A stretch of 33,940 nucleotides of DNA from Myxococcaceae bacterium. GTDB lineage: Bacteria; Myxococcota; Myxococcia; Myxococcales; Myxococcaceae. Shown here in pieces: positions 16,635-23,356 of the stretch. A model generated the notes under the pieces. It had not been told where the DNA came from. It saw only the letters and a program-made list of their open reading frames with translations, and ran no database searches. The stretch lies in assembly GCA_019686135.1 (NCBI GenBank), contig JADGHL010000046.1, positions 1-33,940 on the forward strand. Direction: 5' to 3'. Within the stretch, counting starts at the first letter, position 1, and each line of letters starts with the position of its first letter. The position numbers and the translations under genes were made by a program.

Positions 16635-17456
16635 TCAGAAGGTGCCGCCCACGTTGAGGACCGCGCCGTAACGGCCGGCGGTCACGTTGTTGCTCCGCGT
16701 CGGCGAGAACTGGTCGGCGAAGAGGTAGTTGTACTGCCCGCGCAGATCCGCGGTGAAGTGACCCGCCGTGGTCCGAAGGCCGATGCCCACCGGGACGTTC
16801 CCGTTGGTGTCGTCCTGGTACCCGAACAGCCCGTCCGGCGCGCGGTAGTTGTAGTGGTCGAGCCCGATCCCGCCCAGGACGTAGGGCGCGATCTTCGTCG
16901 GCGCGCTGAGGATCACCGAGGCCGTACCGCCGTTGCGGACGAAGTCCGCGCCGTTGGTGGCGCCCTCACCGGAAGCCACCCGGTTGCTCACCTCCGCCGT
17001 CGCGCCCGAGTAGCCCAGCTCGAAACCCAGCGCCTTCCACGGCCTCACGCCCACCGTGGCGTCCCACTGCGGCCCGGCGCGCAGCGAGTGGTTCAGCTTG
17101 CCGGTGTACGCCTCGAAGCCGGCACCGACCCCGATGTTCACGCCCTTGAGGTCCGGGTTGTTCCACGCGCCCTGCTTGTTCTCGCTCCGGTAGACGCGGG
17201 TCGTGGACTCCTCATAGGTCGGCTCCGTGAGGCTGGGCTGCGTCGCCTCGGGGCTGATCTGTGGCTCGCCCATCTCCTCCTGATCGAGCGGCTGCGCGCC
17301 CTGCTCCTGCTGCTCGATGCCGATCTCGCTGCTGCCTCCCGTGCCCATCTGCCCCGGCTTGCACGACTCATCGCCGCCGGGGCAGTTGTCCATCGCATAC
17401 GCGCCGGTCGCTCCCAACAGCGCCGCCGCCGCCGCGATCACCTTCCAGCTCTTCAT
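16635..17456 (-). CDS. Outer-membrane beta-barrel protein
   Basis: A 273-residue exported protein. The signal peptide is MKSWKVIAAAAALLGATGAYA, followed by a Gln/Glu-rich low-complexity linker (about residues 25-90). A C-terminal region of alternating amphipathic beta strands follows: GVNIGVGAGFEAYTG, ALGFELGYSGATAEV, APYVLGGIGLDHYNY, FTADLRGQYNYLF. The last residue is Phe, as in many proteins assembled by BAM. The size fits an eight-stranded OmpA-like or OmpW-like barrel (Pfam OMP_b-brl type). AGGAGGGT precedes the ATG. Its role may be structural or porin-like; nothing more specific can be said. Confidence 0.8.
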   Translation of the reverse strand: MKSWKVIAAAAALLGATGAYAMDNCPGGDESCKPGQMGTGGSSEIGIEQQEQGAQPLDQEEMGEPQISPEATQPSLTEPTYEESTTRVYRSENKQGAWNNPDLKGVNIGVGAGFEAYTGKLNHSLRAGPQWDATVGVRPWKALGFELGYSGATAEVSNRVASGEGATNGADFVRNGGTASVILSAPTKIAPYVLGGIGLDHYNYRAPDGLFGYQDDTNGNVPVGIGLRTTAGHFTADLRGQYNYLFADQFSPTRSNNVTAGRYGAVLNVGGTF

Positions 17457-17579
17457 GCGAACCCTCCTGTCGCTTTCGCGAAAAAACTAGAGGCGCCTGG
17501 TGCAGGGCGCGTCGTTCTGCAGTCGGAGGCTCGCGGTCGTCCGCCCGGCGGGCGCCACGGCTTGCGCCCGGAAACACGA

Positions 17580-17614
17580 CGCCCCTCGCCGGGCTTGACG
17601 ACCCGGGAGGGGCG
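17580..17614 (-). terminator. Hairpin terminator after the thioredoxin-like lipoprotein gene
   Basis: Arms CGCCCCTC (17580-17587) and GAGGGGCG (17607-17614), with inner arms CCGGG/CCCGG around an 8-nt loop and one bulged base. It lies 28 bp past the stop codon at 17643. The minus-strand transcript continues GTCGTGTTT, a weak U-rich stretch. Confidence 0.55.
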
Positions 17615-17642
17615 GTGGAATTGCTGGAGATGGGGAAAGGTC

Positions 17643-18368
17643 TCAGTCGCCGTCGAGCACCGGCTGGTCGTCGAGCACCTTCTCGAAGAGATCCCAGAAC
17701 GCCGCATCCGGCCCGCCCGCCGTCCACTCGATGATCTTCATGTCTTTGGTGCGGACGATCACATTGCCCGGCCACGCGTCCTTGCCGACCACTTCGGAGA
17801 TGGTGCCGTTGGGATCGATCGCTGCCGGATAGTCGAGGTCGTACTTCGTCGCCCACCGTTCGAGATCCGTCTGCGTCGCCGGCTCACCGCCTGTCGGCCC
17901 CTCGCCGAGCAGCAGGATGAACTCGCCACCCATGGGCTCGTATCGGGCGTGCGCAGAAGGCAGGGTGACGCGTGCCTCGAAATTGCAGGGCTCGCACCAC
18001 ACCGCGGAGCGATCCAGCATCAGAGCCTTCGGCTTGGGCAGGCCCGCACCGAAGGGCGAGCCCTCCGGGAACACCTCGTGGCCGGTCGGGTTGTACAAGT
18101 CGGCCAGGCTCATCTTCACCATCTCGGTCGGGCCGTCCTCCCAGCGCGGGAAGCCGTAGAAGGTGTAGTTCTTGACCACGGACCCGATGCCGACGCCGTA
18201 GGGGCCGGGATAGACGTCCTCACCGACGTCGGTGCCGTCCTGGCCGCCTCCCTCGAACTCGGGTGCCTTCGTGTCGATCGGCTGCTTGTTGCCGCTCGAC
18301 GGTGCGCCGCACGCCGCGAGCGCGGCGACGGCGACGGGAACCAAAAAGCGCATCAATCTGGAAACCAT
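17643..18368 (-). CDS. Thioredoxin-like lipoprotein (TlpA/AhpC-TSA fold)
   Basis: A 241-residue lipoprotein. ATG 18368 was chosen over an upstream in-frame ATG because it gives a clean lipoprotein signal (RFLVPVAVAALAAC, lipid Cys20) and has AGGAG at good spacing. The thioredoxin-like domain carries a CxxC in SAVWCEPCNFEA (C125, C128), preceded by strand ALMLD and followed by FILLLGEGP and a substrate-facing region LDYPAAIDPNG. It therefore probably performs thiol-disulphide chemistry at the membrane on the periplasmic side. It lies 35 bp after the 43-cysteine lipoprotein gene in the same direction, which makes that protein an obvious candidate partner. Confidence 0.82.
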   Translation of the reverse strand: MVSRLMRFLVPVAVAALAACGAPSSGNKQPIDTKAPEFEGGGQDGTDVGEDVYPGPYGVGIGSVVKNYTFYGFPRWEDGPTEMVKMSLADLYNPTGHEVFPEGSPFGAGLPKPKALMLDRSAVWCEPCNFEARVTLPSAHARYEPMGGEFILLLGEGPTGGEPATQTDLERWATKYDLDYPAAIDPNGTISEVVGKDAWPGNVIVRTKDMKIIEWTAGGPDAAFWDLFEKVLDDQPVLDGD

Positions 18369-18403
18369 AGGGGGAGCTCCTGCCGGCCTGGGGGGTGAGG
18401 GGT

Positions 18404-19438
18404 TCAATAGCACGTGTAGATCATCCCGTCGTACGGGAGGAAGCAGCCACCGACGACGCCGCCATCAGGAAGGGTGAATGGCTGGCACTCCGCATGGCGG
18501 CCGGCGGGCGAAACCGGACAGTCGGCCGCCCGCGTGCAGGCGATCGAAGCGCTCGCGTCGACGCAGGCCTTCTCCGAGCCGTGGAGGCTGTAGCAGGCGT
18601 AGGGCGGCGTGCAGTCCACGTCGGACTTGCACGGCGAACAGAACTCGCCGTTTCCCTTGCAGGTGTCTCCGTACGGGAAACAGAAGCCGCCTTCGCAGCT
18701 GGCCCCGGCGGCGCAGTCCGAGTCCTGCGAGCACCGGTGAAGGCAGACGCGCTCGCTCTCGTTGATGTACCGGCACGTGAGGTTCGGATCGTACGAGCAG
18801 TCGACATCGCTCTGGCACGGCGAGCACTGGGTCTTCTTCATGCAGACGCCGCGCTCCAGGCAGTACGTGCCGATTTTGAAGGTGGAGCCCGGCGCGTCCA
18901 CCTGGGCCTTCGGGACGCAGGGTTCGTCGGTCTCGCCGCAGAAGGGGTTGTTGCCGAAGCCCTCCTCCTCGCAGAGCGCGTGCGGGTCACGCCGGTAGAT
19001 GCACTCGTAGCCACCCGGGCAGTCGGCGTCTTCGGAGCAGTAGATCGAGCAGTACGCGTCGGTGTCTGCGGGGCCGTCCCACGCGGCGCAGGTTTCGGTG
19101 CACTCGTTTCCGTTGGGGCACGGATCGCCGATCTCCACCGGCGGGGTGTTGGTGCAGACGAAGATGTCGCGTCCGGTGTCGTCCTCCTTCGCCGGCAGGC
19201 ACTGCTGGATGTATGGCTTGCACTGCGAGTGGGCCGTGCACTCCAGCACGCACTTGTTGTTCACGCAGGTGTTGTTGGCCTTGCACTTCGACGGGTCGCA
19301 CTTCGCGACGCACTCGCCGGCGTCGGTGAGGATGCCGCCGACGCAGGGGTTCCCCGGGCCGGCGTCCGGCGTGTCGGGCGTGGGAGGACAGGCCGCGAGG
19401 AAGCCGGCGGCGACGAGGAGGAGGGGAAGCGATCGCAT
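18404..19438 (-). CDS. Cysteine-rich lipoprotein (43 Cys in 344 residues)
   Basis: Lipoprotein signal MRSLPLLLVAAGFLAAC (lipid Cys17); the open frame extends upstream but that part is not credible coding. The mature protein has 42 further cysteines, an even number, in repeated short modules such as CKSDVDC, CQSDVDC, CSQDSDCAAGASCEGGFC and CSEDADCPGGYEC. These resemble the disulphide-rich small domains common in myxobacterial surface lipoproteins. No catalytic motif is visible. It heads a likely two-gene operon with the thioredoxin-like lipoprotein and is divergent, across 63 bp, from a TlpA-like lipoprotein gene. Surface adhesion or binding is possible but not shown. Confidence 0.85.
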   Translation of the reverse strand: MRSLPLLLVAAGFLAACPPTPDTPDAGPGNPCVGGILTDAGECVAKCDPSKCKANNTCVNNKCVLECTAHSQCKPYIQQCLPAKEDDTGRDIFVCTNTPPVEIGDPCPNGNECTETCAAWDGPADTDAYCSIYCSEDADCPGGYECIYRRDPHALCEEEGFGNNPFCGETDEPCVPKAQVDAPGSTFKIGTYCLERGVCMKKTQCSPCQSDVDCSYDPNLTCRYINESERVCLHRCSQDSDCAAGASCEGGFCFPYGDTCKGNGEFCSPCKSDVDCTPPYACYSLHGSEKACVDASASIACTRAADCPVSPAGRHAECQPFTLPDGGVVGGCFLPYDGMIYTCY

Positions 19439-19501
19439 GCGCGGGCGGAACCAATCAGTTTCTGCTGATGTAATCCAGAGCGAACCTGCGAAGATGCCCG
19501 C
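19439..19501. promoter_or_regulatory. Divergent promoter region between two thiol-related operons
   Basis: This 63-bp gap must hold the promoters of both the Cys-rich lipoprotein (minus) and the TlpA-like gene (plus). TGTAAT at 19469-19474 is a five-of-six match to a -10 box for the plus strand. The inverted repeat ATCAG/CTGAT at 19454-19469 overlaps it and could bind a shared regulator. No convincing -35 box was found. Confidence 0.3.
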
Positions 19502-20062
19502 ATGCGCTTCTCTGTCGGATGTGTGTGTTGTGCGCTCGTTGTGTTCCTCTCCTGTGCGCCGAAGTCGGTCTCCGGAGGCGAGCAGACGGCCGTGAAGGAG
19601 ACGAAGGGTCCTGCCCGGGCCACCGACTTCTCGCTGCGATCGCTGGACGGAAAGACGGTGCGCCTCTCCGACCACCTCGGAAAAGACGTGGTGATGCTGA
19701 CCTTTTGGGCGACGTGGTGCCTGCCCTGCCTCGGCGAGATGCCAAAGCTCGAGGCGCTGCATCAGAAGTACAAGGACCAGGGCTTCACCGTGCTGGGGAT
19801 CTCGATGGACGGCCCCGAGTCGATCGCCAACGTCGATCCCACCGTGCGCCGCTACGGGGTGACCTATCCGATCCTGCTGGACGAGGAGACGCGCGTCGCG
19901 TCGATCTACAACCCCACGCGGGACGCGCCGTTCGCGGTGCTGATCGACCGCAGCGGGAAGATCGTCGAGACGCGGCTGGGCTACGCGCCCGGTGACGAAG
20001 TCCAGCTCGAGAAGACCATCGTCTCCTTGCTCAACCCGCAGCCTTCGGCCGGCACGCCGTGA
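19502..20062 (+). CDS. TlpA-like thioredoxin lipoprotein
   Basis: A 186-residue periplasmic thiol-disulphide oxidoreductase. The signal is hydrophobic and ends VFLSC (lipid Cys18). The thioredoxin domain has ATDFSLRSLDGKTVRLSDHLGK, VVMLTFWATWCLPCLGEMP (C73, C76), FTVLGISMDG and, near the end, APFAVLIDRSGKIV, where a proline precedes the strand as expected for cis-Pro. This is the pattern of TlpA/ResA proteins, which reduce disulphides in cytochrome maturation or other exported substrates. The stop overlaps the start of the downstream outer-membrane protein gene (TGATG), so the two are translationally coupled and probably act together. Confidence 0.88.
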   Translation: MRFSVGCVCCALVVFLSCAPKSVSGGEQTAVKETKGPARATDFSLRSLDGKTVRLSDHLGKDVVMLTFWATWCLPCLGEMPKLEALHQKYKDQGFTVLGISMDGPESIANVDPTVRRYGVTYPILLDEETRVASIYNPTRDAPFAVLIDRSGKIVETRLGYAPGDEVQLEKTIVSLLNPQPSAGTP

Positions 20063-21696
20063 TGCGCGCCACAGTCCTGCCGGTTCTGCTGTGGGCGCCG
20101 CTGGCGCTCGCGGTGGAGATCCCCACCGGGGACACCCCGGTGCGCGTGAACGTCACCAACACGTCGATCGCCTCGTGGCACGCGTCGAACGGGAACTCCA
20201 CGCTCTGCGACGATGACTACGCGGAGGGGCTGGAGCGGTTGAACCTCACCGGTTCCTGGGAGGGCTTCGAGGTCGGGCTGCGGCTCGATGGATCGCTGTA
20301 CCTCTCCGATCCCGAACCGGCGCCATTCAACGCCGCGCGCCAGCGCTGCCTGCAGGTGGAGCTGTCGGACCGCCTGGGGAACCGCAACCGCTACCTCGAC
20401 ACGCTGATCCCCGAGAAGATCTGGGCGGGGTGGAGCGGCGAGCACGTGGAGATCACGCTCGGCGACAGCTACGTCTCCTTCGGGCGCGGGCTGACGCTGT
20501 CGTTGCGCAAGACCGACGAGCTGGGTCTCGACACCACCAACCGCGGCCTGCGCGCGCGGATCCGGACCGGCCTGTTCGATGCCACGCTGGTCAGCGGCTT
20601 CACCAACATCAACAACGTCGACGAGGCCTCCGGCCGCTATGAGGCCGATCCCAACGACGGCGTGCTCGGCGCCACCGCGGACGTGCGGCTGTTCGACCGG
20701 ATCCGCGTGGGTGGCAGCGTGGCCGGGTTCTTCTTCCACCAGCCGGTGAGCTCGAGGGCGCCGCGGGGCGAGGACCAGTCCTTCCAGGAACGGTGGATCC
20801 AGGGCGGTCCGAAGATCGACGCGCCGCGGCTGTTGCCGTGGCTGGGCGTGTACCTCGAAGGCATCGCCCAGCGGCGCAACGAGGTGGATGACGATCACAC
20901 CACCGGCTACGGCCTCTACGGCACCGCCACCGCATACTTCGGGCCGGTGACGCTGCTCGTCGAAGGCAAGGCGTACGGCGACCTCCAGGTCGTGCAGCCG
21001 GACTTCGAGAACCTGGACTTCGATGCGGTGCAGTACAACGCGCTGCCCACGGTGGAGCGGGTGCTGCAGCCCATCACCCACCCGCAGCGGAACATCTACG
21101 GCGGGCGGCTCAGGGCGGACTGGGCGCTTTCGCCGGAGCTGGTGGTCTACGCCAACCACGGCTTCTTCCGCGACTTCGAGGGCTACCTCGATCCGGTGAG
21201 CTTCGACCTGTTCCCGGGAACCATCAACGATCCGTACGTGGGCGTGGACTGGCGCTGGAACGAGTGGCGCGCCACCGCGGAGGTCGGCTACCGCTGGGTC
21301 CAGGTGGTGGGCCACACCGTGGAGAGCGACGGGCACCTCGACGTGAACGTGTCGCGCGCGCTGCCGTGGAGCTCGTCGATCGAAGCGCACCTCATCCACC
21401 TCGAGCGGATGCACAAGGTCAGCGAGGAGGATCTGCCGTGGCGGGAGGGCACGTTGCAGGTGGGCTTCCGCATGCGGCCGCGTTTCGCTGTGGGGGCCAT
21501 CCTCGACTACACGACCGAATCGGGGCAGCCGAACGTGTGGTACCCGGCCGGCACCGCCGAGTACGACTTCACCGAGTCCTCCAACATCCGGCTCTTCGTG
21601 GGCTCGTCGCGCGGCGGGCTGCGCTGCGTGTCGGGCGTGTGCCGGATCTTCCCGCCGTTCACCGGCGTGAAGGGCACGCTGACGCTCCGGTACTGA
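20062..21696 (+). CDS. DUF6029-type outer-membrane beta-barrel protein
   Basis: A 544-residue exported protein. Signal peptide MRATVLPVLLWAPLALA, then a long beta-rich sequence with many amphipathic strands (VEITLGDSYVSFGRGLTLSLRK, VTLLVEGKAYGDLQV, EWRATAEVGYRWVQVVGHTV, VKGTLTLRY). It ends in an aromatic residue (Tyr), as outer-membrane proteins do. The FGRGLTLSLRK region and overall length resemble DUF6029 proteins, though I am judging from memory. ATG 20062 is preferred to GTG 20059 because it overlaps the TlpA stop. The pairing with TlpA suggests a barrel whose assembly or cysteine state depends on that oxidoreductase; two Cys occur near the C-terminus (GLRCVSGVCRIF). Confidence 0.75.
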   Translation: MRATVLPVLLWAPLALAVEIPTGDTPVRVNVTNTSIASWHASNGNSTLCDDDYAEGLERLNLTGSWEGFEVGLRLDGSLYLSDPEPAPFNAARQRCLQVELSDRLGNRNRYLDTLIPEKIWAGWSGEHVEITLGDSYVSFGRGLTLSLRKTDELGLDTTNRGLRARIRTGLFDATLVSGFTNINNVDEASGRYEADPNDGVLGATADVRLFDRIRVGGSVAGFFFHQPVSSRAPRGEDQSFQERWIQGGPKIDAPRLLPWLGVYLEGIAQRRNEVDDDHTTGYGLYGTATAYFGPVTLLVEGKAYGDLQVVQPDFENLDFDAVQYNALPTVERVLQPITHPQRNIYGGRLRADWALSPELVVYANHGFFRDFEGYLDPVSFDLFPGTINDPYVGVDWRWNEWRATAEVGYRWVQVVGHTVESDGHLDVNVSRALPWSSSIEAHLIHLERMHKVSEEDLPWREGTLQVGFRMRPRFAVGAILDYTTESGQPNVWYPAGTAEYDFTESSNIRLFVGSSRGGLRCVSGVCRIFPPFTGVKGTLTLRY

Positions 21697-21697
21697 G

Positions 21698-21747
21698 GTC
21701 ACCGTCCGGGCGCGCAGCGCCGCGCGGCCCGCCCCGCGTTCGGTGAC
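21698..21747 (+). terminator. Long GC-rich hairpin after the DUF6029-type gene
   Basis: Outer arms GTCACCG (21698-21704) and CGGTGAC (21741-21747) enclose a second GC-rich inverted repeat (GGGCGCGC with GCGCGGCCC, one bulge). It begins 1 bp after the stop codon. No U tract follows, so termination is plausible but not certain. Confidence 0.4.
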
Positions 21748-21759
21748 TACAACCAGATC

Positions 21760-22695
21760 ATGGAATGGCAGACCCCGGACACCGGGCCCGGGCAGCAGCC
21801 CCGTGAGCCGGTGGAGGCGGTGATCGTCCCGCGCGTGCGCGATCTGGGCGACGGGTTCCGTGTGCGCCGCGCGCTGCCTTCGGCGCGGCGTCTGATGGTG
21901 GGCCCGTTCATCTTCTTCGACCAGATGGGGCCCGCGACGTTCAAGAACGGACAGGGGCTCGACGTCCGGCCGCACCCGCACATCAACCTCGCCACCATCA
22001 CCTGGCTCTTCGCCGGCGAGCTGCTCCACCGCGACAGCCTGCGCAGCGTGCAGTCGATCGTCCCCGGCGAGGTGAACTGGATGACCGCAGGCCGTGGGAT
22101 CGTCCACTCCGAGCGCACCCCGCCCGACAAGCGCCGCGCGCGCGAGCGACTCTTCGGAATCCAGGTCTGGGTGGCGTTGCCGCGCCGCTACGAAGAGACG
22201 CGGCCGCAGTTCGTGCACCTCGGCGAGGACCGGGTGCCGGTGCTGGAGGACCGCGGCTTCTCGCTCCGGCTCATCGCAGGGACGCTGCACGGCGTGAAGA
22301 CGCGCGTGCCGGCGCTCTCTCCACTCTTCTATGGAGAGCTGCAACTGGAGCGCAGCGGCCGCTTCGGCCTGGGCAACGACTACCCCGAGCGCGCGGCGTA
22401 TGTGGTGGAGGGCGAGGTGGAGGTGGACGGCGACACCTTCGAGGCCGGGCAGCTGGTGATGTTCCGTCCCGGCGCACCGGTCGTGCTGCACGCGGATGCG
22501 CCTGCGCGCGTGATGTTGATCGGCGGCGAGCTGCTCGATGGTCCACGGTACATCTGGTGGAACTTCGTTTCGTCCTCGCGTGACCGGATCGAGCACGCGA
22601 AACACGCGTGGAAGAACCGCCGCTTCCTCCCGATCCCCGACGAGACGGAATACATCCCGCTGCCTGCCGACGACGAAGTCGCGTCCTATCCGTAG
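21760..22695 (+). CDS. Pirin family protein
   Basis: A 311-residue bicupin. The N-terminal cupin holds the pirin metal site: RPHPHINLATITWLF (H72, H74) and MTAGRGIVHSE (H116, E118), which match the four iron ligands of human pirin and bacterial YhhW. The C-terminal cupin is visible as AAYVVEGEVEVDGDTFEAGQLVMFRPGAPVVLHADAPARVMLIGG, followed by the conserved WWNFVSSS segment. Some bacterial pirins have quercetinase activity; others are regulators of unknown target. The 3' end converges on the hypothetical gene on the other strand with only 3 bp between the stop codons. Confidence 0.92.
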   Translation: MEWQTPDTGPGQQPREPVEAVIVPRVRDLGDGFRVRRALPSARRLMVGPFIFFDQMGPATFKNGQGLDVRPHPHINLATITWLFAGELLHRDSLRSVQSIVPGEVNWMTAGRGIVHSERTPPDKRRARERLFGIQVWVALPRRYEETRPQFVHLGEDRVPVLEDRGFSLRLIAGTLHGVKTRVPALSPLFYGELQLERSGRFGLGNDYPERAAYVVEGEVEVDGDTFEAGQLVMFRPGAPVVLHADAPARVMLIGGELLDGPRYIWWNFVSSSRDRIEHAKHAWKNRRFLPIPDETEYIPLPADDEVASYP

Positions 22696-22698
22696 TCC

Positions 22699-23307
22699 TC
22701 AGGGCGCCTGTCCGGGGCTGATGAGGATCCACCCGGGAGGGTCGCTCGCCGGGAACGATTCGATGGAGGCCTGTTCCACCGGATCGCGCAGCGGGCGGAT
22801 TTCGGGCACTACCTCGCGGCGGAACTTCCGCTTCTCCGCCCAGCGGTGGCGTTCGTGGAGCCGCTCGGCGACGTCGGCGTCCTGGCCCGTTTCCGGGAGC
22901 GCGCCGATCTGTTCACGCAGGCGGGCGTGCGCCACCACCACGTCCGGATCCAGTTGCATCAGCTCGCGGTAGCGCGCGGTGAAACCGGGGCGGCCGGTGC
23001 TGCCGGGGAGCATCCCGAACAGGTCCTGGAGCTCCTCGCGCAGCGCTGCCGCCAGCGCGTCCGGTGCACTGCCGCCCTGCTCGAGCTCGTCGTCAAGGTC
23101 GACCAACAGCTCCGAGAGCGGCCTGAGGAAGGCGAACGAGGCGTGGCTCGTGGCGAGGTGGAGCAGCTGCGCGACGGAGGGGATCCGTCCGTGCGCCTGC
23201 TCGTACTCGGACCGCGCCGCCTTCAGCAGTGCGCGGTGGACCACCCGCAGCGCTTCGGCGAGGCGCTCGAGCGGGCTGCTCGTGGGGGCGTAAACGGTCG
23301 GTTCCAT
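22699..23307 (-). CDS. Hypothetical protein with C-terminal SDPPGW motif
   Basis: A 202-residue soluble protein, mostly helical by composition (VVHRALLKAARSEYEQAHG, PSVAQLLHLATSHASFAFLRPLSELLVDLDDELE). It ends with VEQASIESFPASDPPGW, a short motif found at the end of several otherwise unrelated small bacterial proteins. No signal peptide, metal site or catalytic motif is recognised. It starts at ATG 23307, 49 bp after the sensor kinase gene on the same strand, and may be co-transcribed with it. Function unknown. Confidence 0.7.
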   Translation of the reverse strand: MEPTVYAPTSSPLERLAEALRVVHRALLKAARSEYEQAHGRIPSVAQLLHLATSHASFAFLRPLSELLVDLDDELEQGGSAPDALAAALREELQDLFGMLPGSTGRPGFTARYRELMQLDPDVVVAHARLREQIGALPETGQDADVAERLHERHRWAEKRKFRREVVPEIRPLRDPVEQASIESFPASDPPGWILISPGQAP

Positions 23308-23356
23308 GATTTGAAAGTAGAGATGGCCCGCGGACGGCGCAGAGCCGGTCGCCCGG

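Noticed and set aside
19981-22605. Minus-strand 874-residue ORF
   Set aside because: Arg/His/Ala-rich antisense shadow of the DUF6029-type and pirin genes, which have clear family motifs on the plus strand.
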